DNA of 16,568 bases from UBA1550 sp049294435 (GCA_049294435.1 JBAQCU010000006.1:1-16568); one strand, 5' to 3'. Shown: positions 5,489-13,014, numbered from the stretch's first letter. The notes: a model not told the origin generated them from the letters alone. Numbers and translations are program-made.

Positions 5489-6277
5489 TTACTCCGCCCA
5501 AATGACAAAGGTAAAGATTTTCTGGCCATTACCGAGGTTGCGCTCATAGAGAGAGTTTCGCCCATCATTAGATTTTCGTATTGCCTTACCCCATTCCGAT
5601 GGGTTTTCGGTGTCGATATCTACTGCCCTAACTGCGCGCGCTGAAGCAGTACTACTAAGAAGTGTAGTGATGCTATCGATGTGTGAATAGATAGTATCAA
5701 GCATGTCGTAATCGTGCGTATTTGGCTGCTGATTGGTTGACGGGTTATCCGTGTAATCCATACAAGTACCGAGATTTGTATTGGTGAATATCTCGTCTTG
5801 GTGATCAAGACCAAAAGTATGCCCGACTTCCTGACACATAACAAATTGCTTCCATGCAACGGTGTTATATTTTGCGGTATTAAAATATGTATCGTTCAGC
5901 TTTACTGTTCCCTGCGTAATGTGGCTGCCACTTGCCCATATAGAAGCAATGCCGAGCCAGCCGTTTTTGCCATATGTTTTGTTGCAAACCTCCACGCGAC
6001 CGTTTGTCGGGCGACACCTCTTTGCATCACTCTGTCCCGGCACGATACTGGTATCAAGAACAGAAGAAGTGCTCCAATCAGCTGAAGTCGTGGCGAGGCG
6101 AGCGTCCCACGCAGATGAAACGTTATCTCCAAGATTTAAGCTAAATGGGTTTGCGGTACGTGCCCAATGGTAAGCCCCCCACGAATGACTCGCTGACGCG
6201 ATTGCCGCAAAAGTGGAAACTGATAATACTGCTGCTGCAAGCCCAATAAACACCTTTATACGATATTGTTTTGTCAT
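5489..6277 (-). CDS. Secreted metzincin-like metalloprotease with atypical zinc motif
   Basis: 262 residues from ATG 6277. Residues 4-30 form a signal peptide (basic start, FIGLAAAVLSVSTFAAIA core, possible cleavage after ASA). The catalytic region reads QEVGHTFGLDH (149-159) with a downstream CMDYT (172-176) that fits the metzincin Met-turn. In the canonical HExxHxxGxxH the first residue is His; here it is Gln149, while Glu150, His153 and His159 remain. Two Cys pairs (88/98 and 148/172) may form disulfides in the exported protein. The likely role is extracellular proteolysis, or binding of a substrate if the Gln lowers metal affinity. The start at 6277 is preferred over one at 6313 because a TTGCCA-18-TATAAT promoter lies between them, ending 6 nt before this ATG. 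It stands alone between the ligase-like gene and the non-coding gap. Confidence 0.75.
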   Translation of the reverse strand: MTKQYRIKVFIGLAAAVLSVSTFAAIASASHSWGAYHWARTANPFSLNLGDNVSSAWDARLATTSADWSTSSVLDTSIVPGQSDAKRCRPTNGRVEVCNKTYGKNGWLGIASIWASGSHITQGTVKLNDTYFNTAKYNTVAWKQFVMCQEVGHTFGLDHQDEIFTNTNLGTCMDYTDNPSTNQQPNTHDYDMLDTIYSHIDSITTLLSSTASARAVRAVDIDTENPSEWGKAIRKSNDGRNSLYERNLGNGQKIFTFVIWAE

Positions 6278-6283
6278 ATTGAT

Positions 6284-6313
6284 ATTATACAATAATTGCT
6301 TTTCTTTTGGCAA
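6284..6313 (-). promoter_or_regulatory. Leaderless promoter TTGCCA-18-TATAAT of the metalloprotease
   Basis: On the minus strand -35 TTGCCA (6313-6308), 18-nt spacer, -10 TATAAT (6289-6284), then 6 nt to the ATG. The start site should fall at or next to the ATG. It is the clearest leaderless case in the window. Confidence 0.7.
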
Positions 6314-6347
6314 GTCGCTTCTTTTGCCTGCTTTTACAACTGGAATC

Positions 6348-8294
6348 CTACAACTTTACGTTTGGGACAGGACGAGCTTTCAAGATTTTTTCTGCCTCGG
6401 CTTTTTTTCCATTCGCTGTCAAAATCTGCAAATAGAATTTCTCCGCCTGTTCAAATTCTGGAGCAAGCTCGTATGCGCGCTTAAATATCTCTTCGGTTTT
6501 TGCTGTATCTTTCTTGCTGTAATACGCGCTACCGAGCTCAAAAAGCATTGTTTGCTTTGTTGGGGAAAGCTCTACTGCACTATTTAGATACTTTAGCGCT
6601 TTATCAAGCTCACCTGTTTTAGCAAGAAAAGAACCGGCGAACAATTGATAGCGTGCGTCATTTGGAAGCTTCTCTGCCTGTATCTCAAGCTCACTTTTTG
6701 CTAAATCAATAAATTGTTTCTGAATTTCTGAAATTCCCTTCGATGCGTCAAAAGCGGCTGTTGAAAAAGAGGCAAGTTGTTCGCGGGCCTCAGATGTACC
6801 AAATGAATCATATGCAATAGTTTCCTTCATCAAATTTAAATTATGGATTGCTCCTTTATCTGAACGCTCAGACAACGCGCGGATGAGCGTAGTGTTTTGC
6901 TTAAAGCCATTGTAGTTTACAGAGTAAATGAGCATCATCGCTAAAATAACAGCGCCTCCAGAAATAAAAATAGTTAGATCCTCTTCTCCAGCCATAAGTT
7001 TCTTCTCTTTTGCAGATACTTCCTCCTTGCGAGCAAGACTATCTATGTACGCAAGGATTGTTCCAAAATAGATAAGACTCGTTAGGTTATCAAACACAAA
7101 AATATTTTGGAAAAAGTATCCACCCAAAAGCCCTGTGAGCACACTTTTTTCAACGACAGATAATTCGTCCGCTCGACGCCATATACAATACACAGCACAT
7201 CCAAATAGCGACAAATAACCGAGTAGCCCAAGCACTCCACCGGCAATGAGCCAGTCGAAAAACACATTGTGCGCGCGATCGAACCACTGCTCCTGTCCCC
7301 ACATATTTGGGTCATAGTATTCATTAAAAACAAAATTGAAGTTTTCCATTCCCCACCCGAGAATTGGTCGTTCCTTAAATCCTTCATACGCCATCCCCCA
7401 GACCATTACGCGCGCATTTTTAGAAAAATTACTGATTGATATTTCAGAAAAACGAGACAAAAGCGGAGTTTCCTTTACGAATGCGCTGTCTCGCATCGCG
7501 ATAAATCCTCCGACCACGAGCGCGAGAGCGACGAGGGCTCCCACAGCCCACAACCGAAGCGTTTTTCTTTTAGACTCAAAAATTGCTATTAGAAGAGTCG
7601 CGAGCCCAGCTCCAACCATAAGCCCGAGCACCGCTCCACGCGTACCAGTGTAATATAGAACGACAGTTTGCAAAATCACGATTGAGCCGTAAATAGAAAT
7701 GCGCGCTTTCTCGCCTGCTGTTGTAAAACTTTCACGCACCATCAAGAATACGGCGATAAAGATATTGAAGAATGCATAAATACCCAGATATGAAGAATTG
7801 CCCAACGGTCCGCTTATACGAAAACCGACTGGCTGCCCAACAAGCGTCGCTAGAGCATAAAGCGCCATTATGGCACCTGCCGCTAAGTGAAGATTTAAAT
7901 ATTGTCGCCAGAGATCTCGCGCAGTAAGCACAGTAGATGCAACAATAAAGTACCCAAAGAGATGCAAATATGTCACGACGCCCTCCATTCGTTCAAAATT
8001 TGACCAAAAACTCTTTGCAGGATTTTCGCCCAAAAAAGCTGAGAGTGAAATTATGCCTAGAAGTGCGACAAATGCGCCAAGTATGTATCCTTTCCTTGGG
8101 CGATACGCGGGATCAATGAACGCTAGAACAATCCACGCGGAAAACATTATTTCTACAACAATACGAAAAGCGAAATTTTTCCCGACAATGTATGGGAAAA
8201 ATGTCGTCTGCCCAAGCACAATAAACGGGATAAACGGGACCAAAACAAATCCCGCCAAAACCACCGCATTCGCCAAAATCTTGTGTAAATTCAT
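6348..8294 (-). CDS. O-antigen ligase/polymerase-like membrane protein with C-terminal TPRs
   Basis: 648 residues. Residues 1-425 carry about ten to twelve hydrophobic segments; a further one sits near 441-460. The signature of the Wzy/WaaL superfamily is visible: GTRGA (217-221) after a membrane helix and, in the large outer loop, WGMENF (314-319) and RAHNVFFDWLIAGG (340-353), where the conserved His lies. Residues 545-640 form TPR-like helices (LAKTGELDKALKYLNSAVEL, then a second repeat YYSKKDTAKTEEIFKRAYEL). Family members join or polymerise lipid-linked glycans on the outer face of the membrane, or glycosylate proteins. The TPR tail is common in Gram-positive and CPR versions and may bind a partner. 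It follows the toxin gene by 38 nt and lies in an envelope-gene neighbourhood. No Shine-Dalgarno is seen. Ligase versus polymerase versus protein glycosyltransferase cannot be decided. Confidence 0.85.
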   Translation of the reverse strand: MNLHKILANAVVLAGFVLVPFIPFIVLGQTTFFPYIVGKNFAFRIVVEIMFSAWIVLAFIDPAYRPRKGYILGAFVALLGIISLSAFLGENPAKSFWSNFERMEGVVTYLHLFGYFIVASTVLTARDLWRQYLNLHLAAGAIMALYALATLVGQPVGFRISGPLGNSSYLGIYAFFNIFIAVFLMVRESFTTAGEKARISIYGSIVILQTVVLYYTGTRGAVLGLMVGAGLATLLIAIFESKRKTLRLWAVGALVALALVVGGFIAMRDSAFVKETPLLSRFSEISISNFSKNARVMVWGMAYEGFKERPILGWGMENFNFVFNEYYDPNMWGQEQWFDRAHNVFFDWLIAGGVLGLLGYLSLFGCAVYCIWRRADELSVVEKSVLTGLLGGYFFQNIFVFDNLTSLIYFGTILAYIDSLARKEEVSAKEKKLMAGEEDLTIFISGGAVILAMMLIYSVNYNGFKQNTTLIRALSERSDKGAIHNLNLMKETIAYDSFGTSEAREQLASFSTAAFDASKGISEIQKQFIDLAKSELEIQAEKLPNDARYQLFAGSFLAKTGELDKALKYLNSAVELSPTKQTMLFELGSAYYSKKDTAKTEEIFKRAYELAPEFEQAEKFYLQILTANGKKAEAEKILKARPVPNVKL

Positions 8295-8332
8295 CCCGTT
8301 AAAGTTTAATTATTAATTATTGCGACGATCTT

Positions 8333-8638
8333 CTAAATAATCTCCTTAGTTTTATTTCCCTTAATCGTTCCGACTTTATATAAAATAATACTCTTATCTG
8401 CTGTAAAAATTCTGTTTGGTCTTATGTTGCTATCCACCAAAAGACTTCCCTTTGCAAAATCAGTTTTCAGTAACAAGATAGAATATTTATCCTTGGTCTT
8501 CTTACTGGTTATCTGACAAAGAATGACGTCGTCACCACTGAGCCCGCTTACAACAAAAGCTGGCCTTTTCTTTACCTTAGACAGATCAGAAAAAGGAAAC
8601 GGAATAACTACAATATCCCCTTTTATAAATTCTTCCAT
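8333..8638 (-). CDS. MazF/PemK-type toxin
   Basis: 101 residues. The N-terminal KGDIVVIPFPFSDLSKVKKR (6-25) followed by PAFVVS is the hallmark of the MazF/PemK family, whose members are mostly sequence-specific mRNA endoribonucleases; then comes a strand-rich region with VILCQITS and a typical small beta-barrel length. The start codon lies inside the end of the upstream gene (16-nt overlap), so toxin and antitoxin are translated in a coupled way. The arrangement antitoxin-first, toxin-second is standard for type II modules. The target sequence cannot be inferred. The gene is intact. Confidence 0.88.
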   Translation of the reverse strand: MEEFIKGDIVVIPFPFSDLSKVKKRPAFVVSGLSGDDVILCQITSKKTKDKYSILLLKTDFAKGSLLVDSNIRPNRIFTADKSIILYKVGTIKGNKTKEII

Positions 8639-8859
8639 GCTTTTTCTTCTGGAGCACTAAGCCAATCCTTGGACAAACTGGATTCGTTAGCAGTAGCCAG
8701 AAAAACTACCTCAGTTTTTCTGGCAACCTTTTGTAATATCCCCAAACCATGCTTGCCTAAACTTTTAGTAATTTTTTCATAAATATCTAAAGGCAAAAGC
8801 ACCATTGGTTTACCCAAAACGGCCACGCTAGTATTCGATTTTAGCCCCAAATGATTCAT
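8623..8859 (-). CDS. Cognate antitoxin of the MazF-like toxin
   Basis: 78 residues. The N-terminal half (about 11-35, VAVLGKPMVLLPLDIYEKI) resembles the Phd/YefM-type or related DNA-binding antitoxin strand-helix unit. The C-terminal LSKDWLSAPEEKAWKNL (about 62-78) is the acidic, Trp-containing tail often found in antitoxins that wrap a toxin; it overlaps the toxin start by 16 nt. The expected role is to neutralise the toxin and repress the shared promoter. The upstream region has TTTACT-17-TATAAT ending 6 nt before the ATG. The family assignment is uncertain; the function follows mainly from position and the tail. Confidence 0.75.
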   Translation of the reverse strand: MNHLGLKSNTSVAVLGKPMVLLPLDIYEKITKSLGKHGLGILQKVARKTEVVFLATANESSLSKDWLSAPEEKAWKNL

Positions 8860-8865
8860 TTACAC

Positions 8866-8894
8866 ATTATAGTGTGGTCTACGAAATAAGTAAA
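8866..8894 (-). promoter_or_regulatory. Leaderless promoter TTTACT-17-TATAAT of the toxin-antitoxin pair
   Basis: On the minus strand -35 TTTACT (8894-8889), 17-nt spacer, -10 TATAAT (8871-8866), 6 nt to the antitoxin ATG. The flanks (ACACTATAATGTGT) form an imperfect dyad around the -10, a plausible autoregulatory operator. Confidence 0.6.
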
Positions 8895-8974
8895 GTACTT
8901 TCACTGTACTGTACTCGTAACCCAACCGAAACTTTTGGAAAACCTTTTTCTGAAAAATTTATGAGGCAGCTTAG

Positions 8975-9643
8975 CTAACGGCCATACCCTTTTAAAAGCC
9001 ACGAGCTTGACTGCACTTTCCCACCGCCAACATTAAAAACCATCTCCACGCCAAGCTCTTTGCATATTTTTGCCTCAGGTATATCTGCTTCATCTTTACG
9101 GTCGCCTCCATTCGCAAAAATCTGCGGTCGAATTTTTTCGATTGCTTCTCCAACATCACTGCGGTCGCTCTCGAGAACAAACACATCATCAACACAGTTG
9201 AATCCGCGAATAATCCCTGCTCGTTCTTCTTGGTTCATAAAATTTTTACCTTTCTTGCGAATAAGCCATTTGTCACAGTTGAGCACTACGACCAATTTGT
9301 CGCCAAGCTTCTTCGCCTCCTCGAACATTTGTAAATGACCAATGTGGACGGGGTCAAATCCCCCGCTCACCATCACCACGCGCTTCGCAGTCTCGCGCCC
9401 GTAATCATCTTCGTAGCGAATGATATCGTCCTCTTGCGGATTGCCATAAACAAATTCAAAATACGCACCTGGCAACAAGCGATGCTTTTGCATCGGCTCC
9501 ACCTTATACAAACCAAAGTGCCATTCAGTACGCTGGCTATGCGACTGCAGACTCGTGCGACCGCGCACGACAATAAACTTTAGCCATGCTTTTTTCGTGT
9601 GGAAAAATTTCCACATTGTGCCCCACGGACGTACTATTTTCAT
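8975..9643 (-). CDS. Fusion of a shortened mannose-isomerase-type cupin and an HldE/TagD-like nucleotidyltransferase
   Basis: 222 residues in two parts. Residues 4-83 look like the cupin that ends type II mannose-6-phosphate isomerase/GDP-mannose pyrophosphorylase: RPWG (5-8), SLQSHSQRTEWHF (31-43), KHRL (53-56) and EDDIIRYEDDYGR (71-83). The cupin is compressed: the usual strand pair between EWHF and the KHRL loop is reduced to about ten residues, and the metal-binding His set is incomplete. Residues 89-222 are a cytidylyltransferase-like domain: SGGFDPVHIGHL (93-104) with the HxGH motif at 100-103, NQEER (137-141), ANGGDR (177-182) and VQSSSW (210-215). These resemble the HldE C-terminal and glycerol-3-phosphate cytidylyltransferase group. 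It would activate a sugar phosphate with a nucleotide. It diverges from gmd, which suggests a sugar-nucleotide role. The substrate is unknown. Confidence 0.8.
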   Translation of the reverse strand: MKIVRPWGTMWKFFHTKKAWLKFIVVRGRTSLQSHSQRTEWHFGLYKVEPMQKHRLLPGAYFEFVYGNPQEDDIIRYEDDYGRETAKRVVMVSGGFDPVHIGHLQMFEEAKKLGDKLVVVLNCDKWLIRKKGKNFMNQEERAGIIRGFNCVDDVFVLESDRSDVGEAIEKIRPQIFANGGDRKDEADIPEAKICKELGVEMVFNVGGGKVQSSSWLLKGYGR

Positions 9644-9650
9644 AAAAAAT

Positions 9651-9656
9651 ACTATA
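9651..9656 (-). promoter_or_regulatory. Candidate -10 of the fusion gene (near-leaderless)
   Basis: TATAGT (9656-9651) ends 7 nt before the ATG at 9643. No good -35 is present. The 72-bp divergent spacer 9644-9715 must hold both this promoter and that of gmd. Confidence 0.4.
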
Positions 9657-9698
9657 ACACAGCGAAGCGCCCAAAACTACACAATGCAAACAAAATAG

Positions 9699-9704
9699 TA
9701 TAAT
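9699..9704 (+). promoter_or_regulatory. Candidate -10 of the gmd operon
   Basis: TATAAT (9699-9704) ends 11 nt before the gmd ATG, giving a leader of about 4-5 nt. An overlapping TATACA (9704-9709) would end 6 nt before the ATG. No strong -35 is visible and there is no Shine-Dalgarno. Confidence 0.5.
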
Positions 9705-9715
9705 ATACACATATT

Positions 9716-10756
9716 ATGAAAAAAGCACTTATAACTGGTATTACTGGACAGGATGGTTCTTATTTAGCTGAGCTCCTTCTTGAAAAAGGCTACGAGGTTC
9801 ATGGTATTATCAGGCGCGCAAGCACGTTCAATACATCTAGAATTGACCATCTTTATCAAGATCCGCATATCAATGGCGTAAAACTATTTCTGCATTATGG
9901 CGATCTTGCAGACGGAAGCAATATTAGTAAACTCCTAGCGAAGATAAAGCCCGATGAGATTTATCACCTTGGCGCGCAGAGCCATGTTCGTGTTAGTTTC
10001 GACATACCGGAATATACCGCAGATGTTACGGGCCTTGGGACGGTTCGTATACTTGAAGCTATACGAGATACTGGTATCAAAACAAAATTTTACCAAGCAT
10101 CGTCGAGCGAAATGTTCGGGAAAGCGCTAGAAATTCCGCTTAAGGAAACAACTCCTTTTTACCCACGCTCACCTTATGGTTGCGCAAAAGTTTACGCATA
10201 CTGGATAACAAAAAATTACCGAGAATCATACGGAATATTTGCATCAAACGGTATTCTATTTAACCATGAGTCTCCTCGTCGTGGTGAAACATTTGTGACA
10301 AAAAAAATCACTCGCGGACTTGCGCGCATAAAGCTTGGAAAAGAAGAAAAGCTTTACTTGGGCAACCTCGACGCTAAAAGAGATTGGGGGTACGCGAAAG
10401 ACTATGTCTACGGTATGTGGCTTATGCTTCAACATACAGAACCTGACGATTTTATTCTAGCAACAAACGAAACTCACAGTGTGAGGGAGTTTATTGAAGA
10501 AGCATGCAAGCATCTTGGATTTGACCTTGAATGGAAAGGAGAAGGCGTAAATGAAAAAGGTATCAATAAAAAAACGGGAAAAACTATTATTGAAATTGAT
10601 CCGAAATACTTCAGACCTGCAGAAGTCGATATACTTCTAGGGGACTACTCAAAAGCAAAAACCAAACTTGGTTGGGAACCAGAAACAAAATTTAAGGAGT
10701 TAGTAAAACTTATGGCAGAAGAAGATTTAAAAGAGGAACGTAATAAAAAAGATTAG
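9716..10756 (+). CDS. gmd: GDP-mannose 4,6-dehydratase
   Basis: 346 residues, an extended short-chain dehydrogenase/reductase. It converts GDP-D-mannose to GDP-4-keto-6-deoxy-D-mannose, the first step to GDP-L-fucose, in the cytoplasm. The NADP-binding motif TGITGQDGSY (7-16) at the N-terminus is diagnostic of Gmd, followed by RRAS (33-36), the HLGAQSHVRVSF segment (84-95), the catalytic SSSE (129-132) and YGCAK (154-158, Tyr and Lys of YxxxK), and NHESPRRGETFVT in the substrate region. Near the end FRPAEVDILLGD is also typical. Length matches the family. It is the first gene of a plus-strand operon; the Nudix gene follows after 14 nt. Confidence 0.97.
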   Translation: MKKALITGITGQDGSYLAELLLEKGYEVHGIIRRASTFNTSRIDHLYQDPHINGVKLFLHYGDLADGSNISKLLAKIKPDEIYHLGAQSHVRVSFDIPEYTADVTGLGTVRILEAIRDTGIKTKFYQASSSEMFGKALEIPLKETTPFYPRSPYGCAKVYAYWITKNYRESYGIFASNGILFNHESPRRGETFVTKKITRGLARIKLGKEEKLYLGNLDAKRDWGYAKDYVYGMWLMLQHTEPDDFILATNETHSVREFIEEACKHLGFDLEWKGEGVNEKGINKKTGKTIIEIDPKYFRPAEVDILLGDYSKAKTKLGWEPETKFKELVKLMAEEDLKEERNKKD

Positions 10757-10770
10757 GTCAAGCTTCAGTT

Positions 10771-11241
10771 ATGCAAAATTTTCTTCCTATTGAAAAATAT
10801 AGAGAAATTCTTGACACCACACCTGTTTGCTGTGTTGATGTATTATTTTTTAACACTGACAAGACAAAAACATTACTATTCAAAAGAAACAACGAGCCAT
10901 TAAAAGATTCTTACTTTTCTGCTGGCGGACGACTTCTTAAGAACGAAAAATTTGAGGATTGCGCTGTGCGACAAGCATTTAGAGAAGTTGGTGTTAATAT
11001 AAAAAAAGAAAACCTCATGTTTGGTGGAGTATTAGAGGAGCTTCATTCTACTTCCGTATTTGAAGGCGTTTCTTATCACGCAGTAGTTATTTATTACGGC
11101 TGTATACTTAATGATGAGGATATAAAACTTGATAATCAACACAGTGACTTCAAATGGTTTTCTGTGTCTGATGACTCAATCAATCAATTCATTAAACCAA
11201 AAATTACAAATTTATTAAAAAAATATGAACAAGAACTCTAA
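10771..11241 (+). CDS. GDP-mannose mannosyl hydrolase-like Nudix protein
   Basis: 156 residues. Nudix box at 52-74: GGRLLKNEKFEDCAVRQ then AFREVG. The canonical pattern GX5EX7REUXEEXGU is altered (RQ for RE, and FRE for EE), as in the GDP-mannose hydrolase subgroup (Gmm/NudD/WcaH), which lacks one catalytic Glu and hydrolyses GDP-mannose by attack on the sugar carbon. The N-terminal FLPIEKYREILDTTPVCCVD also matches the start of that subgroup. Its position between gmd and fcl strengthens the call, since enterobacterial colanic acid clusters carry gmd-fcl-gmm together. A role in adjusting the GDP-mannose/GDP-fucose pool is inferred. The gene overlaps fcl by 17 nt. No Shine-Dalgarno is clear. 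Confidence 0.75.
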   Translation: MQNFLPIEKYREILDTTPVCCVDVLFFNTDKTKTLLFKRNNEPLKDSYFSAGGRLLKNEKFEDCAVRQAFREVGVNIKKENLMFGGVLEELHSTSVFEGVSYHAVVIYYGCILNDEDIKLDNQHSDFKWFSVSDDSINQFIKPKITNLLKKYEQEL

Positions 11242-12157
11242 AATTTTTATTGCAGGCCACCGTGGACTCGTAGGTTCTGCCATAGTACAAGCTCTCCAAA
11301 AGGAGGGCTTCGCAAACCTTGTTACAAAAACACATAAAGAGCTTGACCTAACAAACCAGAAAGCAGTTTCAGAATTCTTTGCGCAAGAGCAACCCGAGTA
11401 TATTTTCCTTGCTGCCGCGAAAGTTGGTGGCATTATGGCAAACAAAACATTCCCTGCCGATTTTATCTACAACAATCTCGCAATCCAAACAAATATCATA
11501 CACAACGCTTATGTGCACAAAGTAAAAAAATTGTTGTTCCTCGGAAGCTCGTGCATCTATCCCAAGCTATGCCCTCAGCCAATCAAAGAAGAATATCTTT
11601 TAACTGCCGAACTTGAGCCGTCCAACAAGGCTTATGCGATAGCAAAAATCGCAGGAATCATTATGTGCCAGTCATACAATGAGCAATACGGGACTAATTT
11701 TATTTCCCTCATGCCGACCAACCTCTACGGTCCAAACGACAACTTTGATCTGGAAAATTCTCACGTGCTCCCCGCAATGATACGCAAGTTCCACGAAGCC
11801 AAGGTTGGTGGCAAGCCAAGCGTTTCTCTGTGGGGCACCGGAGGCGCTATGCGCGAGTTTTTACACGTGGATGACCTAGCCAGTGCTAGTTTGTTCTTAA
11901 TGCAAAATTACAATGATTCTTCTGTTGTGAATGTTGGCACGGGTGAAGATGTGACAATAAAAGAACTCGCGGAGAAAATAAAAAAGGTCGTGGGGTACGG
12001 TGGCGAGATTGACTGGGACACAAGCAAGCCCGACGGCACACCTAGAAAACTGCTAGATGTAAGCAAACTCCACAAGCTCGGCTGGAAACACACAGTACCT
12101 ATAAATGACGGGATTACAGGCACATACGAATGGTTTAAGGAGAATTACAAACTCTAA
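11225..12157 (+). CDS. fcl: GDP-L-fucose synthase
   Basis: 310 residues, a short-chain dehydrogenase/reductase. It epimerises and reduces GDP-4-keto-6-deoxy-mannose to GDP-L-fucose with NADPH. Motifs: the glycine-rich GHRGLVGSAI (11-20), typical of Fcl/WcaG; AAAKVGGIMAN (63-73); LGSSCIYP (106-113) with the active-site Ser and Cys; YAIAK (137-141, catalytic Tyr and Lys); and MPTNLYGPNDNFD. The later LWGTGGAMREFLHVDDLA is also family-typical. The start lies 17 nt inside the Nudix gene, so coupled translation is likely. The stop overlaps the stop of the convergent fucosyltransferase gene. It completes the GDP-fucose pathway together with gmd. Confidence 0.97.
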   Translation: MNKNSKIFIAGHRGLVGSAIVQALQKEGFANLVTKTHKELDLTNQKAVSEFFAQEQPEYIFLAAAKVGGIMANKTFPADFIYNNLAIQTNIIHNAYVHKVKKLLFLGSSCIYPKLCPQPIKEEYLLTAELEPSNKAYAIAKIAGIIMCQSYNEQYGTNFISLMPTNLYGPNDNFDLENSHVLPAMIRKFHEAKVGGKPSVSLWGTGGAMREFLHVDDLASASLFLMQNYNDSSVVNVGTGEDVTIKELAEKIKKVVGYGGEIDWDTSKPDGTPRKLLDVSKLHKLGWKHTVPINDGITGTYEWFKENYKL

Positions 12158-13014
12158 ATCCTTATCCACCCTTCTGGAATAACATTCGTATGGGGGTCGA
12201 TCTCTTTATTTACCCATTTCTTTGGGGCAATCACTATCTTGTTTTGGTTTTGATTGAGGTACGCTCCCCACCATGAAAAAGAAGAATTTGCGATGATGTG
12301 GTGGGAGCATGAAGACATGAGCAAGAGTTCTTCATAATCCTCTAGTTTAGGGTTTGAAACATATTTAAAATCTGGACTCTCGCCAAACTCTTTTTTTGCC
12401 CAGTCTATATCATCTGAAAAAAAATAAAATGTCGGGTTTCCAATTTTTGACCGCGCCAAAATCATAGCCCTATCATAATATTCTCTAGAACACACCTGAT
12501 GAGCATTCTTTGTTTTTGGATCACTCGCATAATCCCCTCGTCTAATATGCACTGAAACGCTATTTGTTTTATCAATCTTGTTTTTCTCTGTCAAAAAAAC
12601 TTCAGATTCTTTTTTTATTATAAACTCCTTTAGCACCTTGTCTCTCACAGCCATAAAATTTTTCTCTGACTGAAAATACCCCTCAATATAGTTATGGCTT
12701 TTCTTAGAAAAACTGGGTTCATAATCCACATTATGCCTCTTTAAAATTCTAAAATTCAAAAACCTAATCGCCTTGGATAAAATTCCAAATGGATACTTAT
12801 ATTTTTTAACCTCATCTGTCGTCGCAATGCTTCCAGAGATATAAAATGGGTAGAGTCTATACTGCCGTGGCGTATCAGCATTCACATAGCGCGGGTCATC
12901 ATACCCCGTAGTATCAAGCTTCAGCTCATCACCCTGTCTTGTAGCTACAGAAAGCCCCACTGCATATTGAAACATCTGGTTCCCTAACCCACCTTTGAGT
13001 TTAACGATTATCAT
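12154..13014 (-). CDS. Alpha-1,2-fucosyltransferase (GT11)
   Basis: 286 residues. The start MIIVKLKGGLGNQMFQYA (1-18) is the GT11 signature; HIRRGDY (156-162) is the motif that binds GDP-fucose in alpha-1,2- and alpha-1,6-fucosyltransferases, and NSSFSWWGAYLN (243-254) is the third conserved block. It would transfer fucose from GDP-fucose to a glycan acceptor at the inner face of the membrane. It is the last gene of the minus-strand cluster, overlapping the upstream FkbM gene by ATGA. It converges on fcl with a 4-bp overlap of the stop codons, leaving no room for a terminator. Its donor is made by the gmd-fcl genes immediately opposite, which strongly supports the assignment. Confidence 0.93.
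   Translation of the reverse strand: MIIVKLKGGLGNQMFQYAVGLSVATRQGDELKLDTTGYDDPRYVNADTPRQYRLYPFYISGSIATTDEVKKYKYPFGILSKAIRFLNFRILKRHNVDYEPSFSKKSHNYIEGYFQSEKNFMAVRDKVLKEFIIKKESEVFLTEKNKIDKTNSVSVHIRRGDYASDPKTKNAHQVCSREYYDRAMILARSKIGNPTFYFFSDDIDWAKKEFGESPDFKYVSNPKLEDYEELLLMSSCSHHIIANSSFSWWGAYLNQNQNKIVIAPKKWVNKEIDPHTNVIPEGWIRI

Noticed and set aside
5378..5644. 88-codon plus-strand ORF starting in the terminator
   Set aside because: It overlaps the metalloprotease gene in antisense and a promoter; the translation has no domain features.
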